Assembly (NCBI GenBank): GCA_035624355.1
Contig: DASPRQ010000103.1
Coordinates: forward strand, 22,630 to 86,629
Source: Usitatibacter sp035624355
GTDB taxonomy: Bacteria > Pseudomonadota > Gammaproteobacteria > Burkholderiales > Usitatibacteraceae
Direction of reading: 5' to 3'
Length of the DNA stretch: 64,000 nucleotides
The translations under genes were made by a program, and so were the position numbers. The notes beneath the pieces are model-generated. The model made no database searches. It was not told where the DNA came from and saw nothing but the letters and a program-made list of their open reading frames with translations. This document shows, in pieces, positions 52,134 to 61,264 of the stretch. Each line of letters opens with the position of its first letter. The stretch's first letter is position 1.

Positions 52134-52895
52134 ATGGGACTGGCCAAGCGCATCATCCCCTGCCTCGACGTGCACGCCGGCCGCGTCGTGAAGGGCGTGA
52201 AGTTCGTCGAGCTGCGCGACGCGGGCGACCCCGTCGAGGTCGCGCGCCGCTACGACGAGGCGGGCGCCGACGAGCTCGCCTTCCTCGACATCACCGCCTC
52301 GAGCGACGCGCGCGACACCATGGTCGCGGTGATCGAGCGCGTGGCCGACCAGGTGTTCATCCCGCTCACCGTGGGCGGGGGCGTGCGCTCGGTGGAGGAC
52401 GTGAGGAAGCTGCTCAACGCGGGGGCGGACAAGGTGAGCATCAACACGGCCGCGGTCGAGAATCCCGCGCTCGTCGAGGAGGCGGCGCACCGCTTCGGCT
52501 CCCAGGCGATCGTGGTCGCGGTCGACGCGCGCGGCGCCGGGCCGGGACGCTGGGAGGTCTACACGCACGGCGGGCGCAAGGCCCGCGGCCTCGATGCCGT
52601 AGAATGGGCGCGCGCGATGGCCGGGCGCGGCGCGGGCGAGATCCTGCTCACGAGCATGGACCGCGACGGCACGAGGAGCGGCTTCGACCTCGAGCTCACC
52701 CACGCCGTCACCTCCGCGGTGACGGTGCCCGTCATCGCGAGCGGAGGGGTGGGCACGCTCGAGCACCTCGCCCTCGGCATCGAGCGGGGCGGAGCCGACG
52801 CGGTGCTCGCCGCCTCGGTGTTCCATTTCGGAGACCTCACCATCGGCGAGGCGAAGCGGTTCCTCGCCGCGCGCGGAATCGAGATGCGACTGTGA
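52134..52895 (+). CDS. hisF: imidazole glycerol phosphate synthase, cyclase subunit
   Basis: This 253-residue (beta/alpha)8 barrel forms IGP and AICAR from PRFAR with ammonia from HisH. Motifs: RIIPCLDVHAGRVVKGVKF, FLDITASSDAR, VGGGVRSVEDV and TSMDRDGTRSGFDLEL, with catalytic aspartates in the first and last. It overlaps hisI by 4 bases. Confidence 0.96.
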   Translation: MGLAKRIIPCLDVHAGRVVKGVKFVELRDAGDPVEVARRYDEAGADELAFLDITASSDARDTMVAVIERVADQVFIPLTVGGGVRSVEDVRKLLNAGADKVSINTAAVENPALVEEAAHRFGSQAIVVAVDARGAGPGRWEVYTHGGRKARGLDAVEWARAMAGRGAGEILLTSMDRDGTRSGFDLELTHAVTSAVTVPVIASGGVGTLEHLALGIERGGADAVLAASVFHFGDLTIGEAKRFLAARGIEMRL

Positions 52896-53290
52896 ACCCG
52901 GGATCGTGGCTGGACGAAGTGGCGTGGAACTCCGACGGGCTGGTGCCCGCCGTGGCGCAGGACGCGCGCTCGGGCGAGGTGCTGATGCTCGCGTGGATGA
53001 GCCGCGAGGCGCTCGAGCGCACGCTCGCCACGGGGGAGGCGACCTACTGGTCGCGCTCGCGCCGCGCGCTGTGGCGCAAGGGCGAGACCTCGGGCCACGT
53101 GCAGAGGGTCCGCGAGGTGCGCCTCGACTGCGACGGCGACACCGTGCTGCTCAAGGTCGAGTCGGTCGGGGGTGTGGCCTGTCACACGGGGCGGCGCCGG
53201 TGCTTTTTCCGGCTTCTGGAGGGCGAGGGCGGCGAGCGGCGCTGGACCGCGACCGACCCCGTGATCGAGCCGGCGGGCGGCGATGGCTGA
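52892..53290 (+). CDS. hisI: phosphoribosyl-AMP cyclohydrolase
   Basis: This 132-residue zinc enzyme opens the adenine ring of PR-AMP. Motifs: LMLAWMSREALERTLATGEA, YWSRSRRALWRKGETSGHVQ, the DCDGD magnesium site and CHTGRRRCFF zinc cysteines. It is the hydrolase domain only; the pyrophosphohydrolase is the separate hisE. GTG start overlapping hisF; the stop overlaps hisE by 8 bases. Confidence 0.95.
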   Translation: MNPGSWLDEVAWNSDGLVPAVAQDARSGEVLMLAWMSREALERTLATGEATYWSRSRRALWRKGETSGHVQRVREVRLDCDGDTVLLKVESVGGVACHTGRRRCFFRLLEGEGGERRWTATDPVIEPAGGDG

Positions 53291-53612
53291 GCGCGCCCCG
53301 ATCCTCGAGCGGCTCGCGGCGGCCATCCGGGAGCGGCGCGGGGCCGACCCCGCGACCTCCTACGTGGCGTCCCTGCGCGCCAGGGGGCTCGACGCGATCC
53401 TCAAGAAGGTGGGCGAGGAGGCGACCGAGGCGGTCCTCGCCGCCAAGGGCCCGGACCGGGGAGCCGTGGTGCGCGAGACCGCGGACCTCTGGTTCCACTG
53501 CCTCGTGATGCTCGACTGGCACGGAGTGGGCGTCGACGAGGTGCTCGCGGAGCTCGAGCGGCGCGAGGGCCGCTCGGGAATCGAGGAGAAGGCCTCCCGG
53601 CCGAAAGGATAG
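53283..53612 (+). CDS. hisE: phosphoribosyl-ATP pyrophosphohydrolase
   Basis: This 109-residue all-alpha MazG-like enzyme hydrolyses PR-ATP to PR-AMP. ILKKVGEEATEAVLAAK and ETADLWFHCLVML carry the acidic metal-binding residues. It completes the uninterrupted hisGDCBHAFIE set. It is followed 3 bases later by the HIT gene. Confidence 0.94.
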   Translation: MAERAPILERLAAAIRERRGADPATSYVASLRARGLDAILKKVGEEATEAVLAAKGPDRGAVVRETADLWFHCLVMLDWHGVGVDEVLAELERREGRSGIEEKASRPKG

Positions 53613-53615
53613 GCG

Positions 53616-53978
53616 ATGACCGACTGCATCTTCTGCAGGATCGTGAGGGGCGAGATCCCGAGCCGCAAGGTCTACGAGGACGACGACATGCTCGCCTTCC
53701 GGGACATCCACCCCCAGGCTCCCGTGCACTTCATGATCGTCCCGAAGGAGCACGTGGATTCCCTCGCCGACGTCGACGAGCGGCACGCGCGGGTGCTGGG
53801 CCGCATGCTCGCCGTGGCCGGGCGCCTCGCCCGGGAGCAGGGCTCGCCCGACGGCTTCCGCACCATCGTGAACACCGGGCGGATCGGGCGCCAGGACGTG
53901 TATCATTTGCACATACACATTCTCGGCGGCCCCAAGCCCCTTCCGCGCATGCTCCCCCCGCCGGGAGCCGAGGACTAG
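53616..53978 (+). CDS. hinT: HIT-family purine nucleoside phosphoramidase
   Basis: This 120-residue HinT-type protein has N-terminal CIFCRIVRGEIPSRKVYEDD and the triad HLHIH at residues 97-101, followed by ILGG. HinT hydrolyses AMP-amino acid conjugates; its cellular role is not settled. It commonly follows hisE in betaproteobacteria. Confidence 0.93.
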   Translation: MTDCIFCRIVRGEIPSRKVYEDDDMLAFRDIHPQAPVHFMIVPKEHVDSLADVDERHARVLGRMLAVAGRLAREQGSPDGFRTIVNTGRIGRQDVYHLHIHILGGPKPLPRMLPPPGAED

Positions 53979-54004
53979 AGGCCGCGCGACACCGGGAGAA
54001 GGCA

Positions 54005-54226
54005 ATGGGTGGTCTGAGCATCTGGCATTGGCTGATCGTGCTCGTGATCGTGCTGCTCATCTTCGGCACGAAGAAGCTGCGCAACATCGGCGAGGACCTC
54101 GGCGGCGCCGTCAAGGGTTTCAAGCAGGGCATGCGCGAGGACGCGGCGCCCCCGAAGCCGGCCGGGGAGATCACCTCCCAGGCGAGCACCATCGAGGGCG
54201 AGGTCAAGGAAAAGCAGCAGGGCTGA
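54005..54226 (+). CDS. tatA: Sec-independent translocase subunit TatA
   Basis: This 73-residue protein has an N-terminal helix WHWLIVLVIVLLIF, the FGTKKLRNIGEDLGGAVKGFK hinge and amphipathic helix, and a charged tail. TatA forms the protein-conducting assembly for folded Tat substrates such as the Rieske protein encoded downstream. Confidence 0.94.
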   Translation: MGGLSIWHWLIVLVIVLLIFGTKKLRNIGEDLGGAVKGFKQGMREDAAPPKPAGEITSQASTIEGEVKEKQQG

Positions 54227-54289
54227 GGGCGGGACGCGCCCGGCCCGCGCGCCGCGCAACGCACCGTCCCCGCGCCGGCCGAGGCCCGC

Positions 54290-54712
54290 ATGTTCGACGT
54301 CGGATTCTCCGAGATGCTGGTGATCGCGATCGTGGCCCTCGTGGTGATCGGCCCCGAGCGCCTGCCGCGCGTGGCCCGCACGCTGGGGGTGCTCTTCGGG
54401 CGCATGCAGCGCTACGTCGCGCAGGTGAAGGCGGACATCAACCGCGAGATGGAGATGGGGGACCTCGGCAAGGTGAAGAGCGAGTTCGAGAGCGCCGCCC
54501 GTTCCTTCAAGTCCGAGGTCGAGGGCCAGGCGGCGGAGGCCGAGCGCGGGGTGCGCGAGGCGCAGGCCTCGGTCGAGGGCGAGCTCGGGGAGGCCGCGAA
54601 GGCCGCCGGCGCCGCGACCGTCGCGGGCGCACCCTCCGCCCCGCCGCCCTCGCCGCAGCTCGAGCTCGCCATCGACGAGCCGCCGGCGGCGGGCCCCGGC
54701 AAGCCCTCCTGA
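54290..54712 (+). CDS. tatB: Sec-independent translocase subunit TatB
   Basis: This 140-residue protein has MFDVGFSEMLVIAIVALVVI with the Glu typical of TatB, the GPERLPRVARTLG hinge, a long amphipathic helix and an Ala/Glu/Pro-rich tail. TatB with TatC recognises twin-arginine signals. It lies 63 bases after tatA and 19 before tatC. Confidence 0.93.
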   Translation: MFDVGFSEMLVIAIVALVVIGPERLPRVARTLGVLFGRMQRYVAQVKADINREMEMGDLGKVKSEFESAARSFKSEVEGQAAEAERGVREAQASVEGELGEAAKAAGAATVAGAPSAPPPSPQLELAIDEPPAAGPGKPS

Positions 54713-54731
54713 CGCGCGCCGGCCGCCCGTC

Positions 54732-55489
54732 ATGACCGAAGAGGTCGAGGAGACCTTCCTCTCGCACCTGATCGAGCTGCGCCAGCGCCTGGTGCGCAGC
54801 CTCCTCGCCTTCGCGATCGCGTGCATCCCGGCGGTGTACTTCAGCTCCGAGCTCTACGACCTGCTCGCGATGCCGCTCATCAACAGCCTGCCGTCCAACT
54901 CGCACATGATCGCCACGGGCGTCATCACGCCGTTCGTGGTCCCGATGAAGATCGCCTTCATGGCGGGGTTCCTCGCGGTCCTGCCCTACGTGCTCTACCA
55001 GGCGTGGGCCTTCGTCGCCCCGGGCCTGTACGCCCACGAGAGGAGGCTCGTGCTGCCGCTCGTGGTGAGCAGCACGATCCTCTTCTTCGTCGGGATGGCC
55101 TTCTGCTACTTCGTGGTGTTCCGCAGGGTCTTCGCGTTCATCGCGCGCTTCGCGCCGAAGAGCATCTCGGTCGCGCCCGACATCGAGGCGTACTTCAACT
55201 TCGTGCTGGGGATGTTCCTCGCCTTCGGGATCGCGTTCGAGGTGCCCGTCGTGGTCGTGGTGCTCGTGATGACGGGCCTCGTCTCCGTCGAGCAGCTGCG
55301 GGCCTGGCGCGGCTACGTGGTGGTGGGGATCTTCATCGTGGCCGCGATCGTGACGCCGCCGGACGCGGTCTCGCAGATCTCGCTCGCCGTGCCCATGTGC
55401 CTGCTCTACGAGGCCGGCATCTTCTTCGCCCAGATCGTCGCGCGCCGGCGCAAGGCGGGCGAGCTCGCGGCGGGCACGGGAGAGAAAGG

Positions 55490-55493
<4 letters not shown>
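54732..55493 (+). CDS. tatC: Sec-independent translocase subunit TatC
   Basis: This 253-residue protein has six transmembrane helices and the N-terminal HLIELRQRLVRSLLAF block of the signal-binding site. FVVPMKIAFMAGFLAVLPYVLYQAWAF and the APGLY-x-HE(R) motif are conserved. Its TAG interlocks with the facing protease stop as CTAG. Confidence 0.95.
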
Positions 55494-56692
<1,199 letters not shown>

Positions 56693-56701
56693 GGGGAAGC
56701 G

Positions 56702-56722
56702 GGAGCGTTTCCGAAACGCTCC
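56702..56722 (-). promoter_or_regulatory. perfect 9-bp inverted repeat upstream of the DegS-like gene
   Basis: GGAGCGTTT-CCG-AAACGCTCC lies 9 bases before the start codon. A -10-like TAAAAT on the minus strand (56723-56728) abuts it, so transcription would begin within the repeat. It is either an operator or a leader hairpin at the ribosome site. Confidence 0.5.
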
Positions 56723-56737
56723 ATTTTACCTTCATTG

Positions 56738-56761
56738 CCTGCGCGGGCGGGCCCGCGCAGG
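56738..56761 (-). terminator. strong hairpin after mscL
   Basis: CCTGCGCGGGC-GG-GCCCGCGCAGG pairs perfectly over 11 bp, 6 bases after the mscL stop. No T-run follows on the minus strand, so it is a weak or Rho-assisted terminator or an mRNA 3'-end stabiliser. Confidence 0.45.
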
Positions 56762-56767
56762 CCCCCG

Positions 56768-57190
56768 CTAGCGCGACTTGAGCGAGTCGCGGATCTCCCG
56801 CAGCAGCACGACGTCCTCGGGCGGGGCCGGCGGGGCGGCAGGCTCGCGGCGCCGCAGCCGGTTGAAGGCGCGCACCATCAGGAACACCACGAAGGCGAGG
56901 ATCGCGAAGTTGATCACGATGTTCGCGAAGTTGCCCCAGGCGATCACCGGCACGCCCGCCTTCCTCACCGCCTCGAGCGTGCCCGGCACCCCGGGCGGGA
57001 CGGGCGCGAGCGCGAGGAAGTAGTTGGCGAAATCGAGGCCGCCGGACATGCGCCCGGCCACCGGCATCACGATGTCGTTCACGAGCGAGTCGACGATCTT
57101 GCCGAAGGCGGCGCCGATGATCACGCCGACGGCGAGATCCACGACGTTGCCCCTGATCGCGAACTCCCTGAATTCGGATGCGAAGCTCAT
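56768..57190 (-). CDS. mscL: large-conductance mechanosensitive channel
   Basis: This 140-residue MscL has FREFAIRGNVVDLAVGVIIGAAFGKIVDSLVNDIVMP (N-terminal amphipathic helix and pore-lining TM1) and the second helix FANIVINFAILAFVVFLMVRAFNRL with the cytoplasmic helix EDVVLLREIRDSLK. The channel opens on hypo-osmotic shock. A good GGAGG precedes the ATG. It is divergent from petABC. Confidence 0.95.
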   Translation of the reverse strand: MSFASEFREFAIRGNVVDLAVGVIIGAAFGKIVDSLVNDIVMPVAGRMSGGLDFANYFLALAPVPPGVPGTLEAVRKAGVPVIAWGNFANIVINFAILAFVVFLMVRAFNRLRRREPAAPPAPPEDVVLLREIRDSLKSR

Positions 57191-57269
57191 GGTCCGTTCC
57201 TCCGGGGGAAAACCAACGGCAATCTAGGGGGCGCCGGCCGGCCGCGTCAACGGTCGCCGCAAGCCGGGC

Positions 57270-57299
57270 TTTAAGAGGGGGGGCCGTTTCCGGTAAAAT
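57270..57299 (+). promoter_or_regulatory. possible petABC promoter
   Basis: TAAAAT at 57294-57299 is a fair -10 box with TTTAAG 18 bases upstream as a poor -35. The leader to the petA ATG would be about 40 bases. Confidence 0.35.
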
Positions 57300-57345
57300 G
57301 CCGAACTCCCCGTTTCTCCTCCGTCAAGTTTCCCTTCGCCACGCA

Positions 57346-57951
57346 ATGACCGCCATCGTCACCGACGCCGTCGACGAAAAACGGCGCCGCATCCTCATCG
57401 TCGCCACGTCGGTCGCAGGAGCCGCGGCCGGCGTGGGCATCGCCGGGCCCTTCGTCGCGAGCTGGTTCCCGAGCGCGCGGGCGCTGGCGGCCGGCGCCCC
57501 GGTGCAGTACGACGTGTCGAAGATCGAGCCGGGACAGCAGATCACCGTGGCGTGGCGCGGCAAGCCCATCTGGCTCCTTCGCCGCACGAAGGACATGCTG
57601 GACCGCCTGCCCGGCAACGCGGCGTTCCTGGTCGACCCGGACTGCAAGGTGCCCCAGCAGCCCCCCTACATCAAGGGCATCGACCGCTCGCTCAAGCCCG
57701 AGATGTTCGTCTGCATCGGGATCTGCACGCACCTCGGCTGCATTCCCAACCTGAAGGAGAAGGCCGGCGACCTGCAGGGCATGGGCGCGGACTGGCCGGG
57801 GGGCTACTTCTGCCCGTGCCACAACTCGCGGTTCGACCTGTCGGGGCGCGTCTTCAAGGGCTCGCCCGCCCCGATCAACCTGGAGATCCCGCCCAACCGG
57901 TACGCGAACGAGAACGTGGTCGTGATCGGCGAGAACCCGAAGGGAGCCTAG
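57346..57951 (+). CDS. petA: ubiquinol-cytochrome c reductase Rieske iron-sulfur subunit
   Basis: This 201-residue protein has KRRRILIVATSVAGAAAGVGIAG, a twin-arginine-type anchor, so it is a likely Tat substrate. The Rieske cluster ligands are C127-T-H129-L-G-C132 and C156-P-C158-H159. In bc1 it carries electrons from ubiquinol to cytochrome c1. The ATG at 57346 gives the family length; longer frames cross the promoter. Confidence 0.95.
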   Translation: MTAIVTDAVDEKRRRILIVATSVAGAAAGVGIAGPFVASWFPSARALAAGAPVQYDVSKIEPGQQITVAWRGKPIWLLRRTKDMLDRLPGNAAFLVDPDCKVPQQPPYIKGIDRSLKPEMFVCIGICTHLGCIPNLKEKAGDLQGMGADWPGGYFCPCHNSRFDLSGRVFKGSPAPINLEIPPNRYANENVVVIGENPKGA

Positions 57952-57955
57952 CGCG

Positions 57956-59269
57956 ATGGCCGCCACCGAGAAGACCCCCGTGACGGGAGCCGGGCCGTTC
58001 AACGGCGCGCTCACCTGGATCGACCAGCGCTTCCCGCTGATGTCGCTCTGGAGGGAGCACCTCTCGGAGTACTACGCGCCGAAGAACTTCAACTTCTGGT
58101 ACTACTTCGGCTCGATCGCGCTCCTCGTGCTGGTGATCCAGATCGTCTCCGGGATCTTCCTCACGATGAACTACAAGCCGGACTCGCGCGAGGCGTTCGC
58201 GTCCGTCGAGTACATCATGCGCGACGTGCCGGCCGGCTGGCTCATCCGCTACATCCATTCCACGGGCGCCTCGTTCTTCTTCATCTCCGTGTACCTGCAC
58301 ATGGCGCGCGGCCTGATGTATGGCTCGTACCGCAAGCCGCGCGAGCTCATCTGGATCTTCGGCATGGTGATCTACCTCACCCTCATGGGCGAGGCGTTCT
58401 TCGGCTACCTGCTGCCGTGGGGCCAGATGTCCTACTGGGGCGCCCAGGTGATCGTCAACCTCTTCGGGACGGTCCCCTTCGTCGGCGAGGGTCTCGCGGT
58501 CTGGATCCGCGGCGACTACAACATCTCGGACGCCACGCTCAACCGCTTCTTCGCCCTGCACGTGGCGGCGCTGCCGCTGGCGCTCGTGGGGCTCGTCGCC
58601 GCGCACCTCATGGCGCTGCACGAGGTGGGCTCGAACAACCCCGACGGCATCGAGATCAAGAAGAACCTCGACCCGCGCACGGGCAGGCCGCTCGACGGCA
58701 TCCCGTTCCATCCGTACTACACGGTGAAGGACCTGATGGGCGTGGCCGTCTTCCTGATCGTCTTCTCGGCGGTGATCTTCTTCGCCCCGGAGATGGACGG
58801 CTTCTTCCTCGAGGCGAACAACTTCATCCCGGCCAACCCCCTGAAGACGCCGCAGGAGATCGCGCCGGTGTGGTACTTCACGCCGTACTACGCGATCCTG
58901 CGCGCCGTGCCGCCGATGTTCGACTCGAAATTCCCCGGCGTGGCGGTGATGGGGGTCGCGGTGCTCATCCTCTTCGCGCTGCCGTGGCTCGACCGCGGGC
59001 GCGTGAAGTCGATCCGCTACCGCGGGCCGCGCTGGAAGGTCGCCTTCGCGATCTTCGTCCTCGCTTTCCTGGTCCTGGGCTACCTGGGAGTGCACCCGAT
59101 CACGGTGTGGGGCACGTTCGCCGAGGGGGTGCCCCTCGTCGGCGGCGGCTACATCGCCGTGTGGGTCGCGCGGCTGTTCACGCTGCTCTATTTCCTCTTC
59201 TTCCTCGCCATGCCGTGGTACACCGCGCACGACCGGGAGAAGCCGGAGCCGCAAAGGGTGACCTGGTGA
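57956..59269 (+). CDS. petB: cytochrome b of the bc1 complex
   Basis: This 437-residue membrane protein has eight or more helices. The heme histidines are in YIHSTGASFFFISVYLHMARG and FALHVAALPLALVGLVAAHLMALH. The Qo-site motif is PVWY (in IAPVWYFTPYYAILRA) rather than PEWY, a form seen in beta- and gammaproteobacteria. It overlaps petC by one base. Confidence 0.96.
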   Translation: MAATEKTPVTGAGPFNGALTWIDQRFPLMSLWREHLSEYYAPKNFNFWYYFGSIALLVLVIQIVSGIFLTMNYKPDSREAFASVEYIMRDVPAGWLIRYIHSTGASFFFISVYLHMARGLMYGSYRKPRELIWIFGMVIYLTLMGEAFFGYLLPWGQMSYWGAQVIVNLFGTVPFVGEGLAVWIRGDYNISDATLNRFFALHVAALPLALVGLVAAHLMALHEVGSNNPDGIEIKKNLDPRTGRPLDGIPFHPYYTVKDLMGVAVFLIVFSAVIFFAPEMDGFFLEANNFIPANPLKTPQEIAPVWYFTPYYAILRAVPPMFDSKFPGVAVMGVAVLILFALPWLDRGRVKSIRYRGPRWKVAFAIFVLAFLVLGYLGVHPITVWGTFAEGVPLVGGGYIAVWVARLFTLLYFLFFLAMPWYTAHDREKPEPQRVTW

Positions 59270-60000
59270 TGAAACGCATCCTCGTCCTGCTGCTCGTCGC
59301 GCCCGCGCTCGCCTGGGCGGCCGAAGAGGGCCCGAAGCTCGACGCGGCGCCCGTCAACCTGAGCGACCACGCCTCCCTGCAGCGCGGGGCGGCCATCTTC
59401 GTGAACCACTGCCTCAACTGCCACTCGGCCACGGCGATGCGCTACGGGCGCCTCGAGGACCTGGGCCTCACCCAGCAGCAGATCGAGCAGAACCTCCTCT
59501 TCACCACGGAGCGCGTGGGCGACACGATGTCCCCGCCGATCGACCCCGACCTCTACAAGACGGCCTTCGGGGTGGTCCCGCCGGACCTCTCGCTCATCGC
59601 CCGCTCGCGCAGCGCCGACTGGCTCTACACCTACCTGCGCAGCTTCTACCGGGACCCGAACAGCAAGACCGGCTGGAACAACCTCGTCTTTCCGAGCGTG
59701 GCGATGCCGCACGTGCTCTGGAAGTACCAGGGCCAGCAGAAGCTCGAGATCTCGACGCGCATCGACGAGGTCACCGGGGACCGGATCGAGACCTACCGCC
59801 TCGTCCCCGGCGAGCCCGGCACGCTCTCGCCCGTGGCCTACGACCGCTACGTGGGCGACCTCGTGAACTACCTCGTGTTCATGTCGGAGCCGGCGCAGGA
59901 GACCCGCAGGATGTGGGGTGTGGTGGTGCTCCTCTTCCTCGCGGGCTTCTTCGTGCTCACGATGCTGCTCAAGAAGGAGTACTGGAAGGACGTCCGCTGA
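59269..60000 (+). CDS. petC: cytochrome c1
   Basis: This 243-residue protein has a signal peptide ending AWA, heme site C48-L-N-C51-H52, the axial Met in VAMPHVLW and a C-terminal membrane anchor (VVVLLFLAGFFVLTMLLKKEYW). It accepts electrons from the Rieske protein and passes them to soluble cytochromes c. The start is fixed by TGATG overlap with petB. Confidence 0.95.
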   Translation: MKRILVLLLVAPALAWAAEEGPKLDAAPVNLSDHASLQRGAAIFVNHCLNCHSATAMRYGRLEDLGLTQQQIEQNLLFTTERVGDTMSPPIDPDLYKTAFGVVPPDLSLIARSRSADWLYTYLRSFYRDPNSKTGWNNLVFPSVAMPHVLWKYQGQQKLEISTRIDEVTGDRIETYRLVPGEPGTLSPVAYDRYVGDLVNYLVFMSEPAQETRRMWGVVVLLFLAGFFVLTMLLKKEYWKDVR

Positions 60001-60047
60001 CAGGCGGGCCGCGACCCAGCGCCGTCGCACCAGGGGGATGAACAACC

Positions 60048-60647
60048 ATGATGACGCTCTACTCGGGGATCACGGATCCCTTCAGCCACCGCTGCCGGAT
60101 CGTGCTCTACGAAAAGGGCATGGATTTCGAGATCATCGACGTGGACCTCATGAACAAGCCCGAGGACCTCGCGGTGATGAACCCCTACAACCGCACCCCC
60201 GTGCTCGTCGAGCGCGACCTCGTCCTGTACGAGTCGAACATCATCAACGAGTACATCGACGAGCGCTTCCCGCACCCGCAGCTCATGCCCGCCGACCCCG
60301 TGATGAGGGCGCGCGCGCGGCTGTTCCTGTTCCGCTTCGAGCAGGAGCTCTTCAACCACGTGCAGACGCTCGAGGCGGGCACCCAGAAGGCCCAGGAGAA
60401 GGCGCGCCTCTACATCCGCGAGAACCTCATCCAGATCGCCCCGATCTTCGTGAAGCAGAAGTACATGCTGGGCGAGGAGTTCTCGATGCTCGACGTGGCG
60501 ATCGCGCCCCTGCTGTGGCGGCTGGACCACTACCAGATCCAGCTCACCAAGCAGTCGGCGCCGCTGCTCAAGTACGCCGAGCGGCTCTTCTCCCGCCAGG
60601 CCTTCATCGACTCCATGACGGCTTCCGAGAAGGCGATGCGCCGGTAG
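60048..60647 (+). CDS. sspA: stringent starvation protein A
   Basis: This 199-residue GST-fold protein binds RNA polymerase and alters sigma70 transcription under stress. The N-terminal thioredoxin-like part has LYSGITDPFSHRCRIVLYEKGMDFEIIDVD, and YNRTPVLVERDLVLYESNIINEYIDERFPHP... is the SspA signature region. AGGGGGA precedes the ATG. It often follows petABC in betaproteobacteria and is paired with sspB 15 bases later. Confidence 0.94.
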   Translation: MMTLYSGITDPFSHRCRIVLYEKGMDFEIIDVDLMNKPEDLAVMNPYNRTPVLVERDLVLYESNIINEYIDERFPHPQLMPADPVMRARARLFLFRFEQELFNHVQTLEAGTQKAQEKARLYIRENLIQIAPIFVKQKYMLGEEFSMLDVAIAPLLWRLDHYQIQLTKQSAPLLKYAERLFSRQAFIDSMTASEKAMRR

Positions 60648-60662
60648 GTTAAGCTTGGCGCC

Positions 60663-61091
60663 ATGGCCGACGTCTCGACCAAGCCCTACTTCATCCGCGC
60701 CATCTACGAGTGGTGCTCCGACTGCGGGTACACGCCGTACCTGAGCGTGCGGGTCGACGAGCGCACCCGGGTGCCCATGGAGTACGTGAAGAACGGGGAG
60801 ATCGTCCTCAACGTGAGCCTCAATGCCACGCGCAATCTCACGGTGAACAACGAGCTGATTCAGTTCTCCGCCCGCTTCAACGGCGTGTCCCGGGAGGTGA
60901 GCATCCCCGTCGACCGGGTCCAGGGCATCTTCGCCCGGGAGAACGGGCAGGGGGCCTTCTTCACGGTCGAGGCCCCGGCGGCTCTCGCCGCCGCCGCGCC
61001 GGTCTCCCAAGCGACGGTCGCCGAGGGGGACTCAGAGCCGCCCAAGCCGCCGAGCGCAAACGGCAAGACACGGCTCAAGCTGGTGAAGTGA
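60663..61091 (+). CDS. sspB: ClpXP adaptor SspB
   Basis: This 142-residue adaptor delivers ssrA-tagged proteins to ClpXP. The substrate-binding domain begins TKPYFIRAIYEWCSDCGYTPYL and contains LNVSLNATRNL and IQFSARFNGVSREVSIP. A flexible linker leads to the C-terminal ClpX-binding tail (KTRLKLVK). Confidence 0.94.
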   Translation: MADVSTKPYFIRAIYEWCSDCGYTPYLSVRVDERTRVPMEYVKNGEIVLNVSLNATRNLTVNNELIQFSARFNGVSREVSIPVDRVQGIFARENGQGAFFTVEAPAALAAAAPVSQATVAEGDSEPPKPPSANGKTRLKLVK

Positions 61092-61135
61092 GCGCTTGCT
61101 GCGAGATCCTCGCGGCACTCACGCTTCTGGTCCCG

Positions 61136-61211
61136 GCCGGCATAGCTCAGTCGGTAGAGCAACCGCCTTGTAAGCGGTAGGTCCTCCGTTCGATTCGGAG
61201 TGCCGGCACCA
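61136..61211 (+). tRNA. tRNA-Thr (anticodon UGU)
   Basis: Acceptor GCCGGCA pairs with TGCCGGC, with encoded A-CCA. The anticodon stem is ACCGC/GCGGT with loop CTTGTAA, so UGU reads ACA. T-arm has GTTCGATTC. 76 bases. Confidence 0.95.
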
Positions 61212-61264
61212 CGATCGCGCGATCGGCACGTGGCTCGTGCGCCAACATTGCGGGGAGGATGAGG

